Shown: positions 20,737 to 28,509 of the stretch, piece after piece
How positions within the stretch are numbered: position 1 is the stretch's first letter
Layout: the number at the start of each line of letters is the position of its first letter
Source: Microcaldota archaeon
GTDB lineage: Archaea; Micrarchaeota; Micrarchaeia; Norongarragalinales; UBA97
NCBI GenBank assembly: GCA_016194335.1
Contig: JACQBR010000013.1
Span: 1-33,001, forward strand
Length of the DNA: 33,001 nucleotides
Direction of reading: 5' to 3'
Program-made: the position numbers and the translations under genes
Notes under the pieces: generated by a model
Databases searched by the model: none
What the model saw: the letters and a program-made list of their open reading frames with translations, nothing else
Told to the model about the DNA's origin: nothing

Positions 20737-23199
20737 CTACACTCTCGGTTCAATTGAATTTTCATTGCCGCCCGCTTCGGGGCTCACCTGCAAGATCCTG
20801 CCCACCTCGCGCAATTCCTCCTCTATGAGGGGAAAGTCGCGAAGTTCGCCCTCCTTAAGCGTGATTTTCGCAAAAGAGAGCTCCTGGTTGAGCGCAAGGC
20901 CTTTTGACGCCTTGAACTTCCTTACTTCGGCAAGCAGAAAGTGGAGAACTTCAACAATATTTTGCTCTGGAGGATTTATATACTCTTCTTCCGGCGAGGG
21001 GTATTCGGTTTTGTGGATGCTGTGCGCCTTTGGGCTTGAGCCTCCCGCATGGCGCACGCCCGCAAACATCTCCTGGTGGATTTCCTCCGTGAGGAAAGGC
21101 GCGAATGGCGCGAGGAGGCGCAGGGAGGTTTGCAGCGCCTTTGCAAGGCAGTGCTTTGCGGCCTTCGAGCTTGCCGTCTCATCCTGGGAATACGCGCGGT
21201 ATTTCACTTCCTCGAGGTAGAAGTCGCAGAAATCGTGCCAGACGAAAGAATGGATTGCGGTTATTGCCGCGTAGTAGTCGTATCCCTTCAGCGCGTCGTT
21301 GCATTTCTTCACCGTTTCGTTCAGCCTTCCCATCAGCCACTTGTCGGTCGCGCGCATTCCCGCAGCCGCCTCTTCGGAAAGCTCGAGGTGTCCTGACGCC
21401 GGACCTTTCCCATCGCCCAAGACCTTCTCCACGAATCGCGATGCGTTGTAGAGCTTGACCAGAAAAGACTGGCCGTATTCCACGTCCTTGTAGGAGAACG
21501 GCCTGTCGCGCGCGAACGCACCCGATAGCGCGGCCCATTGCCTGAGCGCGTCCGCGGCGTATTTGTTCAGGAGCAGTTCGGGGTCCTCGTAATTGCCGGC
21601 GCTCTTGCTCATCTTCTTCCCGTCCGTGCCCAGCACGCTTCCGTTGATGAGCACTTCCCTAAACGGCGCCTCCCCGGTGAGGGCGAGGCAGCGCACTATG
21701 GTGTAGAACGCCCACGTGCGGATGATTTCAAGCCCCTGGGGCCTCAGCGTCGCTGGGTAGGCGCGCCTTAAGAGTTCGGAGTGTTTTTCATCCGGCCATC
21801 CCGTGATGACCAGGGGTGTGATGCTCGAGTCCACCCACACGTCGCAGGTGGAGCTTTCGCCCACTATGTTCCCGCCGCAGTCGGTGCACTTTCCGCCTTT
21901 CCCGAAGGGGGTTTTGGACGGGTCGATGGGAAGCCGGGAATACCCGGGGGCGTAGCCCTTGCCGCACTTTTCGCAGTAATAGAACGGGATGGGCGTGCCG
22001 TAAACCCGCTGGCGGGAAATCACCCAGTCGTACTCGATGAAATTCGCCCAGTCCTCAAGATACTGGATGGAAAACTCGGGGATCCACCGCATCTTCCTTG
22101 CCGCGTTGACGATTTTTTCCTCAAGCCCCTTTATCCGCACGAACCACTGCATAGTCGCGAGGAAGTCAACGGGCTTTCCGCAGCGGTCGTGCGTCTTGAT
22201 GGTGCGCCTAACCTTTTCCTGCGCAAGCAGCTTTCCCTGCGTCTTCAGTTCCTCCAGCACGCGCTCTCGCATTGCGTTGATTGCAAGCCCGTCGAAACCG
22301 GGCCCCGCGTTGAGCACCTTTCCCGCGTGGTTCCACGCATCCGACACGGGAAGCTTGTGGCGGTAGATCCACGTGACGTCCTCCTTGTCTCCAAAGGAGC
22401 ACACCATCACGCAGCCGGTCCCCAATCCCTTCTCGACGTCGGCATCGGCGATTATGGGCACGGCCTTCCCGAAGAGGGGGGTGACTGCGTGCTTTCCGGA
22501 GAGGGATTCCGCCCTCGGGTCTTGGGGATGAATCAAAACCGCATGGCACGCGTGAATCATTTCCGGCCTCGTGGTGGCAATCGGCAGCGGCTCCCCGGTT
22601 TCCTCCACCGTGAATTGGATGGTGTTGAAGAGGCCCTCGTGTTCGGTGTCTTCCGTCTCGGCCTTTGCAATCGCGCTCTGGCAGCCGGTGCAGAAGAGCA
22701 CGGGGTGCTTCGCCCTGTAAACCAGCCCCTTCTCGTACATCGCAATGAGGGAGTGCTGCACCCGGCGGTGGTAGTCGTCGTCCATCGTGCGGTATTCAAA
22801 CCGCCAGTCGGGCGAGAAACCCATCCGGTCCATCTGCGCCCTCATTGCGGAAATGTTCGCGAGGGTGAATTCCCTGCACTTCTCCAGGAATTGCCCGCGG
22901 GGAAGGCGGCCGAATTTCTTCTCCACCCTTATTTCAGTCGGGAACCCCTGGCAGTCCCATCCCTGGGGGAAAAAGACGTTGTGCCCCTTCATCCGCTTGA
23001 AGCGGGCCGCGAAGTCGAAGTAGGAATAGGAGAGCATGTGCCCCATGTGCAGGGCGCCGCTGGTGAACGGAGGGGGCGAGTCGATGGAATAGACTGGGGA
23101 AGTAGTGTCGGAATCGTCGAAGCGGTAGGTGCCGCTTTCCTGCCAGTTTTTAGTCCATTTGGCTTCGATGGCCTTGAAGTCGAGCTTTGAAAGAGGCAT
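20737..23199 (-). CDS. valS: Valyl-tRNA synthetase
   Basis: 820 residues. Class I signatures: PPPFTSGALHMGHM (HIGH at about 46-49), FFPQGWDCQGFPTE, the editing-domain segment ATTRPEMIHACHAVLIHPQD, CDVWVDSSITPLVI and KKMSKSAGN (KMSKS). A C-C zinc pair (YCEKCGKGYAPG, CTDCGG) is in the insert before the catalytic half. It charges tRNA-Val with valine and hydrolyses Thr-tRNA-Val. It lacks the long C-terminal coiled coil of bacterial ValRS, as usual for archaea. ACTTTAACC near 23221-23229 (GGTTAAAGT on the minus strand) is centred about 26 nt before the ATG, suggesting a leaderless start. uS15 follows directly. Confidence 0.95.
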   Translation of the reverse strand: MPLSKLDFKAIEAKWTKNWQESGTYRFDDSDTTSPVYSIDSPPPFTSGALHMGHMLSYSYFDFAARFKRMKGHNVFFPQGWDCQGFPTEIRVEKKFGRLPRGQFLEKCREFTLANISAMRAQMDRMGFSPDWRFEYRTMDDDYHRRVQHSLIAMYEKGLVYRAKHPVLFCTGCQSAIAKAETEDTEHEGLFNTIQFTVEETGEPLPIATTRPEMIHACHAVLIHPQDPRAESLSGKHAVTPLFGKAVPIIADADVEKGLGTGCVMVCSFGDKEDVTWIYRHKLPVSDAWNHAGKVLNAGPGFDGLAINAMRERVLEELKTQGKLLAQEKVRRTIKTHDRCGKPVDFLATMQWFVRIKGLEEKIVNAARKMRWIPEFSIQYLEDWANFIEYDWVISRQRVYGTPIPFYYCEKCGKGYAPGYSRLPIDPSKTPFGKGGKCTDCGGNIVGESSTCDVWVDSSITPLVITGWPDEKHSELLRRAYPATLRPQGLEIIRTWAFYTIVRCLALTGEAPFREVLINGSVLGTDGKKMSKSAGNYEDPELLLNKYAADALRQWAALSGAFARDRPFSYKDVEYGQSFLVKLYNASRFVEKVLGDGKGPASGHLELSEEAAAGMRATDKWLMGRLNETVKKCNDALKGYDYYAAITAIHSFVWHDFCDFYLEEVKYRAYSQDETASSKAAKHCLAKALQTSLRLLAPFAPFLTEEIHQEMFAGVRHAGGSSPKAHSIHKTEYPSPEEEYINPPEQNIVEVLHFLLAEVRKFKASKGLALNQELSFAKITLKEGELRDFPLIEEELREVGRILQVSPEAGGNENSIEPRV

Positions 23200-23260
23200 T
23201 GTGGCCCTGGTGACTCACTTGGACTTTAACCGGAATAGGCCGGGAGGGATGGCGGAGAAA

Positions 23261-23479
23261 CTATTTTGCGGCCTTAGGCGTTCTGGCGGCCTTGGCAACT
23301 GCGCCTTGCTTCTTGGCCCACTTGAACTTGCGGGCGTCGCGCTTCATTTCCTGGTTCCGCCTGCATTTGCGCGAGCAGAAGTGCCTTGCAGTGCCGTCGC
23401 GTTCGAAGACGGTGAAGCCCCCGTTCATTCCGGAGTATTCCCTTGAGCAGAAAGAGCATTCGGCCATTTGTTCGTTCAT
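23261..23479 (-). CDS. rpl24e: Large-subunit ribosomal protein eL24
   Basis: 72 residues from ATG 23479; GTG 23482 and ATG 23467 (MAECSFC) are alternatives, and the homologous part begins at AECSFC. The zinc finger is C-x2-C (CSFC) with HFCSRKC as second pair, then the basic KRDARKFKWAKK. The C-terminal AVAKAARTPKAAK extension is basic and probably disordered. Follows eS28 by 12 nt, in the archaeal L7Ae-S28e-L24e order. Confidence 0.93.
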   Translation of the reverse strand: MNEQMAECSFCSREYSGMNGGFTVFERDGTARHFCSRKCRRNQEMKRDARKFKWAKKQGAVAKAARTPKAAK

Positions 23480-23491
23480 CACTTCGAAGTT

Positions 23492-23797
23492 CTACTTAGC
23501 AACCTTGGTCTTGATGGGCTTGGCTTCCCTCTCGGTTTCGAGCAGGATGATGTGGTCGCCCTTGCGCACCGGTCCCTTGATGTTGCGGCGGATTACGCGC
23601 CCGCGGTCGCGGCCTTCAAGCACCTTGCACATCACCTGCTTGACCTCGCCGAAAACGCCCGTGCGGCCGATTATCTCCACCACTTCGGACTCGAACCCGG
23701 CAGCTTGGATGAGTGCGGCCTTCTTCTCCTCGGGCCTGCCCGCCTGCGCCCCGCCTTCGGGCTCCTTTTTGGAAATTATCTTTTTCTTCCCGGCCAT
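23492..23797 (-). CDS. rps28e: Small-subunit ribosomal protein eS28
   Basis: 101 residues. The OB-fold core begins at [35 protein letters not shown] and ends [19 protein letters not shown], the conserved eS28 end. The first ~33 residues (Lys/Glu/Gly/Ala-rich) and the last 9 are extra relative to the usual ~70-residue protein. It sits near the mRNA exit channel of the 30S subunit. Located 29 nt behind L7Ae. Confidence 0.94.
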   Translation of the reverse strand: MAGKKKIISKKEPEGGAQAGRPEEKKAALIQAAGFESEVVEIIGRTGVFGEVKQVMCKVLEGRDRGRVIRRNIKGPVRKGDHIILLETEREAKPIKTKVAK

Positions 23798-23826
23798 TCT
23801 GCAAAACCATCCCTTATTGGAAAAAT

Positions 23827-24333
23827 CTACTCTTTCTTCACTTCAGCGGGTGCGGCTTCCTTCTTTTCCGGCGTTGTTGGAGGCTTTTCCTCCTTCTTCT
23901 TCGCCGGCGCCTTCTTGGCGGCAGGGGGCTTGGCTTCCTTCTTTTCCGCCGCGGGCTTGGGCATTCCGCTGACTAACTCGCGGACCTTCACAAGCACGCC
24001 GCGCAAAGCTTCCTCGCTCGCGCCCGGCTTGGTAATCGCAATTGCCGCGGTGGGAACCCCGAGGCCAGCGGCCTTGCCCAGCGAGAGCTTCTCCGCCACG
24101 TAAGTGTAGGGGATGTTCTTCTCCTGGCAGAGGATGGGGAGGTGCATGACAATCTCTTCGGGCGTCACGTCCTCGGCAATGACTACGAGCTTGGCCTCGC
24201 CGCGCTCGATTGCCTTGGTGGTTTCGTTCGTCCCCTTTCGCACTCCGCCGGCGGCCTTTGCCACTTCGACCGCCTCGAGGGTCTTTGCCTGCATGTCGGC
24301 AGGAGCGTTGAACTTGACGTGAGCCTTTGCCAT
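23827..24333 (-). CDS. rpl7ae: Ribosomal protein eL8/L7Ae (kink-turn RNA-binding protein)
   Basis: 168 residues. The L7Ae core spans about 1-122: [29 protein letters not shown] is the K-turn-binding face, followed by [12 protein letters not shown] and [20 protein letters not shown]7Ae is shared by the large ribosomal subunit, box C/D and H/ACA RNPs and RNase P. An Ala/Lys/Pro-rich, highly charged tail of ~45 residues follows, unusual for archaeal L7Ae (~120 residues). GAGGTGG precedes the ATG by 5 nt. A TATTTAAA element (minus strand, about 24452-24459) predicts a ~95-nt leader, with an inverted repeat at 24400-24424. Confidence 0.95.
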   Translation of the reverse strand: MAKAHVKFNAPADMQAKTLEAVEVAKAAGGVRKGTNETTKAIERGEAKLVVIAEDVTPEEIVMHLPILCQEKNIPYTYVAEKLSLGKAAGLGVPTAAIAITKPGASEEALRGVLVKVRELVSGMPKPAAEKKEAKPPAAKKAPAKKKEEKPPTTPEKKEAAPAEVKKE

Positions 24334-24338
24334 CTAAT

Positions 24339-24345
24339 CCACCTC
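24339..24345 (-). promoter_or_regulatory. Shine-Dalgarno GAGGTGG of L7Ae
   Basis: GAGGTGG on the minus strand, 5 nt before ATG 24333; identical to the site before the ubiquitin-like gene. Confidence 0.65.
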
Positions 24346-24399
24346 AAAAACGAATTTCATTTGGCGAAAACCTTTCGTACGCCTTCACTTCTTCCAGCG

Positions 24400-24424
24400 C
24401 TGTTTTGACAAAACGTAAAAACAG
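24400..24424 (-). repeat. Inverted repeat in the presumed L7Ae leader
   Basis: CTGTTTT (24400-24406) pairs with AAAACAG (24418-24424) around an 11-nt spacer. It sits just inside the transcript predicted from the TATTTAAA box near 24455. It may be a 5' hairpin or a repressor site; it does not show the GA/AG tandem of a kink-turn. Confidence 0.4.
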
Positions 24425-24486
24425 TTGCAGAATACGCTTAAGCCCGCAAATGCTTTAAATAGGTTGCGAAATCACAGAAATCAAAC

Positions 24487-24861
24487 TCACGCCTCAAGGC
24501 GGGAGATTACTTTTGGTTGTTTGAGAAACCGCACGAACCGGTTGCGCTTGTCGACCAGGATGTTTAGCGCATGGACTGGTTTGTCTGTCAATTCGAAGCC
24601 CATCACGATTATTTCCTCTCCAGGCTTGATCAAATGGGCGGCAGCGCCGTTCATGCAAATTGTCCCGGAATTCCTCTTCCCGAGAATGACGTATGTTTCC
24701 AGCCGGGCTCCGCTGGTATTGCTGGCTACCAAAACCTTTTCTCCCTCCATCAGGCCCGCTTTTTCCACCAAACCGGAGTCAATGGTGATGCTGCCGACAT
24801 AGCCGGGGTTTGCATCCGTTACCGTGGCCTTGTGAATCTTGGACCGCAAAACCCAGCGCAT
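24487..24861 (-). CDS. panD: Aspartate 1-decarboxylase, pyruvoyl type
   Basis: 124 residues from ATG 24861 (MRWVLRSKIHKATVTDANPGY). The self-processing site GYVGSITID contains the Gly-Ser bond cleaved to make the pyruvoyl group; later VASNTSGARLETYVI and MNGAAAHLIKPGEEIIVMGF match PanD, including the NGAAA turn. The enzyme converts aspartate to beta-alanine for pantothenate and CoA. GGGGTGG 4 nt before the ATG is a good SD. Most archaea use a PLP enzyme (MfnA-like) instead, so this bacterial-type gene suggests transfer. It follows the glutamyl-tRNA synthetase gene by 61 nt on the same strand. The C-terminus (VDKRNRFVRFLKQPKV) is longer than the E. coli active core but plausible. Confidence 0.88.
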   Translation of the reverse strand: MRWVLRSKIHKATVTDANPGYVGSITIDSGLVEKAGLMEGEKVLVASNTSGARLETYVILGKRNSGTICMNGAAAHLIKPGEEIIVMGFELTDKPVHALNILVDKRNRFVRFLKQPKVISRLEA

Positions 24862-24922
24862 AATGCCACCCCAATCTCCGTTTCCGATGACGAACTTGAC
24901 CGTTCCCTCATTTGGGAAGGGT

Positions 24923-26579
24923 TCAGCAGCTCCACACGAACTGCATCGCGCCGTCGGCGTCCCTGCCGTCAAATCGGCAGAATCCCACCCTCTCGAACTG
25001 GACGACGTCGCCCATCTTGAGGCCCGCACACGCCTTTTCGCAGTAGCCCTTCTGCACGAGCAGGCTGTCTGGATTGAACTCGCCTTTATCATCAACAAGC
25101 TCGAGGGCCTTGAGGAGCGTGCAGGGAACGGCCTCGCCCTTTTCGGCGCTGACCCACTGGATTTTTTTCCCCTCGCGCAATTCCGTCCCCGCAAACTCGC
25201 CGACGATTCCAGTCTTCTTCTTTCCCACGACCTTGACGTTGAACGCGTCCTTGAGCCGCAAAACATCCCCGACGTTGAGTTCCGCCGCGTCGCTCCAGTC
25301 GATGAACACTTTGCTTGAGAGTGCGTGCGTTCTCATTCCCATTTCGGGCTTGCCTGCAAGAATTGGAACCTCGATTTTCTTCCCTTCCATTTCCCCGATT
25401 CCTCCAATCGAAAGCCTCGCCGGGTTTGCGACAAAATAATAATGCCCCGCGCGGGGGTCGAGGAGCTTCCTGTTGCAGCTTAGGAGCGCGTCCCAGTTCG
25501 GCTCGCTTTCCACCTTGCTCAGGCCGAATGAGAGGACGAATTCCCTAATCGCTTCTGGAAGGATTCCCCTGCGGCGCAACCCCGCAATTGTGGGCAGGCG
25601 CGGGTCGTCCCAGCCCATCACCTTCGTAAACTACGGGCTTGCGCAATGCAAGCCTGTCCAAAATCGCGTAGTAGAGCTCGTCGCGAAGTTCGTATTCCTT
25701 GCTGCGCAGCGCGTGCGTCACGCCGGTTACCGAATCGGCAATGCACACCTCGAAGTCGTACGATGGCCACGCCTTGAACTTGCTTCCCTGCCGGTAGTGC
25801 GGCGCATCGATGATGCGGAACATCGCGGGGTCGCGCATCACCGTGTTGAGGGATTTCATGTCTCCCTTAAATCGGATGATGGACTGCCCCTCCTTCGCCT
25901 TTCCTTCAACCATCCCTTCGAAAGTTTTCAAGTTTTCGTCCGCGCTCCTGTTCCTGCAGGCGCATTCCGCCATCTTCTCGCGGTTTTCCCTAATCCGTTC
26001 CTGCGTGCAGTCGCACGCGTATGCCCCTGCGCAAAGGATGAGCTCGCGGCCGTAGCCGTAAAGCATTTCCATCAAGTCGCTTGCGTAGCTCTCGCCGTGG
26101 AAATTCACTCCCAGCCACTGCAAATCGGCCTTGATAACGGAGAGGAACTGGGGGTCTTCCGCCTCGGGGTTGGTGTCGTCAAAGCGCAGGAGGCATTTGC
26201 CATTCCAGTCGTCGGCCGCCTTTCGGTTGAGCCAGGCGGCCTTCGCGTGGCCTATGTGGAGAAAGCCGTTGGGCTCGGGCGGGAAGCGGGTGACCACAGT
26301 GCCTTCAACCGCATCGTGGAGCCGCAGCTTGTGCGGTTCTTCCTTCTTTTGGGCAAACTCGAACTTGTGCAGCTCGCGGGCGAGCACTTCCTTTGGGAGC
26401 TTGTTGGCGATCTCCACCTGCTGCCGGATTATCTGCATCGCCGTTCTCATGTCCGTCTTGGCTTCTGGCGCCTCGGCAATTACCTTGCCAACCACCGCCG
26501 ATGGGTTGGCACTGCCGTACTCAAAGGCATTCTTGAGCGCGTGCTTGTACGCCGCTTCAGTCACTTTCCGGGAGTCCAT
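24923..26579 (-). pseudogene. gltX: Glutamyl-tRNA synthetase (archaeal class) interrupted at the KMSKS segment
   Basis: Two frames together give one archaeal-type GluRS. The N-terminal part (26579 to about 25623) starts MDSRKVTEAAYKHALKNA and has TRFPPEPNGFLHIGHAKAA (HIGH motif), LLRFDDTNPEAEDP and DFEVCIADSVTGVTHALRS, reaching LRKPVVYE. The C-terminal part (25621 to 24923) starts VMGWDDPRLPTIAGLRRRG and runs through the anticodon-binding beta barrels to MQFVWSC. Between YE and VMGWDDP, family members carry roughly 20-25 residues including the KMSKS-like loop; here they are absent and the frame changes by one base at 25622. The start is set at ATG 26579 by TTTAAA at 26607-26614, close to leaderless. 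GluRS is essential, so an assembly collapse is as likely as a true lesion. panD follows. Confidence 0.85.
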
Positions 26580-26661
26580 TGGAAATAGGATTAGGTTGGT
26601 AATTCGCTTTAAACCCATAATAATGGGGAACGGGAGAAATGAGAAACAACCAGCAACATCC

Positions 26662-27708
26662 CTACTGCCCTTGAAGCAGCCTTGCCTTGCGCAGCGCTTG
26701 GAGGTTTGAACTGCCTGTCCCGAAGCACGCCATTTTCAATTCGTTCTTCCAGCGTTGGATGAGCGTGCGCACTCCCGCCTCCCCGCCGGCGGCCTGCGCC
26801 TTGAGGAACGGCGATGCCCCGCCGGCAAGGGCCGCACCCAGCCTGATTGCCTTTGCCGCCTCAAGCCCGTTGCGGATTCCGCCGCTTGCGATGATTGGAA
26901 CCTTCACTGTTGAGACGCACTCGGCCACGGCGGTAGCGGTGGGAATGCCCCAGTCCCAGAAAGTGTCGGCTTCCGGCCTGCCGCCTCGGAAACTTTCCAC
27001 CCCGCCCGCCCAGCTCGTGCCTCCCGCTCCGCTGGCGTCAATGGCCTTCACGCCAGCTGCCTCCAGTTGTTTGGCCTGCGGCCCGCCGATGCCCGTGCCA
27101 ACCTCCTTGGCGATGACGGGAATGTCGAGCTGTTTGCATGTTTTCTCAATCGCGCTTAAGACGCCGCGCCAGTCGAGGTCGCCTTCCTTCTGCACCGCCT
27201 CGTGCATGGGGTTGAGATGCACGCACAGCGCGTCGCACCCCACTTCGGCGAGAACTTTCTGCAACCGCCTCATGTCTATTGCCTTGAGCTGTATGCCGCC
27301 GATGTTGCCGCAGAGAAAGACGCTTTTCGCCCGCCTTCGCACGACGTAGCTTGAGGCGAGTTCGGGCCTCTCGAAAATCGCGCGCATGCTTCCCAGCCCG
27401 AAGGCCACGCCCTCCTTTTCGCACGCCGCGGCAATGTCGCCGTTGATTTCCTCGGCCTTGCCGTAGCCTCCGGTCATGCCGGTGACGATGAGTGGCGCCT
27501 GCAGTTTCTTCCCAAGGAAAGTAGTCTCCAGGCTCACGTCGCCGTAATTGATTTCGGGAAGCGCGTTGTGGGCGAATTCAATCTGCTCCAAACCGGTTTT
27601 CTTCAGCCGGTATTCCACGTTCTTGCCCAGCACGATCTCCACGTGCTCTAGCTTGCGCTGCTCAATGCCGCTTCCCGGCGATGCGCTCATAGGCGTTTTC
27701 CTTTCCAT
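26662..27708 (-). CDS. fni: Isopentenyl-diphosphate delta-isomerase, type 2 (FMN-dependent)
   Basis: 348 residues from ATG 27708. Motifs: IVTGMTGGYGKAEEING, FGLGSMRAIFERPE, CGNIGGIQL, the LCVHLNPMHEAVQKEGD substrate loop, IAKEVGTGIGG, DASGAGGTSWAGG and IASGGIRNGLEAAKAI, all typical of the TIM-barrel type 2 isomerase using FMN and NAD(P)H. It interconverts IPP and DMAPP, the last step before archaeal lipid synthesis. The start at 27708 is chosen because the TATTAATA box lies at -31 to -40; an in-frame ATG at 27753 would place that box inside the coding region. Divergent from the HAD gene at 27770. Confidence 0.95.
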   Translation of the reverse strand: MERKTPMSASPGSGIEQRKLEHVEIVLGKNVEYRLKKTGLEQIEFAHNALPEINYGDVSLETTFLGKKLQAPLIVTGMTGGYGKAEEINGDIAAACEKEGVAFGLGSMRAIFERPELASSYVVRRRAKSVFLCGNIGGIQLKAIDMRRLQKVLAEVGCDALCVHLNPMHEAVQKEGDLDWRGVLSAIEKTCKQLDIPVIAKEVGTGIGGPQAKQLEAAGVKAIDASGAGGTSWAGGVESFRGGRPEADTFWDWGIPTATAVAECVSTVKVPIIASGGIRNGLEAAKAIRLGAALAGGASPFLKAQAAGGEAGVRTLIQRWKNELKMACFGTGSSNLQALRKARLLQGQ

Positions 27709-27736
27709 GGGCAAGTAGCCCTTAGGGTCTTTTGTT

Positions 27737-27748
27737 CTTTTATTAATA
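27737..27748. promoter_or_regulatory. Palindromic TATTAATA box shared by fni and the HAD gene
   Basis: TTTTATTAATAT is centred about 26 nt before GTG 27770 (plus) and about 35 nt before ATG 27708 (minus), so one symmetric TBP site could drive both divergent genes, with a leaderless HAD mRNA. Confidence 0.5.
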
Positions 27749-27769
27749 TTCATCGCGATTAGTTAGTTC

Positions 27770-28474
27770 GTGAAGGGACGAATCGCCTTTTTCGACGTCG
27801 ACGGGCCGCTTATCAACGGCTATTGCAACACGGAATTCTTCAGGGTGCTTGCCGAAAAGGGGGTTTTTCCCAAGAAGGAATGGGATGCCGCCCAGAAAAT
27901 CACCGCCGACTTCCGTGCCGGAAGGATTTCCTACGTGCAAAGCTCGCCACTCTACATCGGGGCCCTTGCGGCCGGGCTCGAGGGAAAGAAGGAAACCGAA
28001 ATCCTAAAGGAAGCGAGGCGCTTTCTCCCCCATTTCAAGAAAATCCTGCGCCCCTACGCCTCCGGGCTGCTTTCGCTTCTCAAGCCGCATTTCACCCTCG
28101 TCTCCGTCTCCGCTTCAAACCGCGAGGTGGCGGGGCTGATGGAGGCGTTCGGGATGGACTACACAATTGCAAGCGCGTACGAGGTGCGTGACGGAATTTA
28201 CACGGGCAGGGTTTCATTCCCCGTTATCAGCCCGCGGGAGAAGCTCGATGCCGTGAGCGAATTCGCATCAGAGCGGGGGATTGAACTCGGAAAATGCATC
28301 GCATTCGGCGATTCGCCTTCGGACGAGATGATGCTTGATGCCGTGGGAAAGGCGTTTGCGCTGATGCCCAACGCCGAGCTTCACGAGCTGATTGCAAAGA
28401 AGGGCAAGAAGTGGGTTGAGATTGTGCGGGAAGGGGATGCGATCGCAATTATTCGTAAGGAACTCGGATTCTAG
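27770..28474 (+). CDS. HAD-superfamily phosphatase, subfamily IB (SerB-like)
   Basis: 234 residues from GTG 27770, placed about 26 nt behind the shared TATTAATA box. Motif I FFDVDGPL (nucleophile Asp9, general acid Asp11), motif II SVSASNREV, a Lys region at SPREKLDAV and motif IV AFGDSPSDEMML are intact. The helical cap between motifs I and II is of the C1 type seen in phosphoserine phosphatase and HAD-IB hydrolases. The substrate is unknown. Its place inside an isoprenoid cluster allows the guess of a small phosphorylated intermediate or a lipid precursor, but nothing in the sequence proves it. A T-tract terminator follows. Confidence 0.85.
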   Translation: MKGRIAFFDVDGPLINGYCNTEFFRVLAEKGVFPKKEWDAAQKITADFRAGRISYVQSSPLYIGALAAGLEGKKETEILKEARRFLPHFKKILRPYASGLLSLLKPHFTLVSVSASNREVAGLMEAFGMDYTIASAYEVRDGIYTGRVSFPVISPREKLDAVSEFASERGIELGKCIAFGDSPSDEMMLDAVGKAFALMPNAELHELIAKKGKKWVEIVREGDAIAIIRKELGF

Positions 28475-28480
28475 GCGCGC

Positions 28481-28497
28481 TTTTTTTCTTTTTTTTT
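28481..28497 (+). terminator. Poly-T terminator behind the HAD gene
   Basis: Seven and nine T residues separated by a C directly behind the stop, preceded by GCGCGC, in the 35-nt gap before the convergent mevalonate kinase gene. Confidence 0.6.
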
Positions 28498-28509
28498 CCA
28501 AAAGTCCCA

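Noticed and set aside
21781-23190. 469-codon open frame on the plus strand opposite valS
   Set aside because: It is an antisense shadow of a high-GC gene; valS motifs are unambiguous and the shadow protein has no recognisable domain.
24334-24430. L7Ae-binding kink-turn in the L7Ae leader (autoregulation)
   Set aside because: Established in some archaea, and a leader is predicted here, but I could not find the tandem G-A/A-G pairs next to a 3-nt bulge; only simple inverted repeats are seen.
26619-27753. fni start at ATG 27753
   Set aside because: It would place the shared TATTAATA promoter inside the coding sequence; ATG 27708 is the better start.
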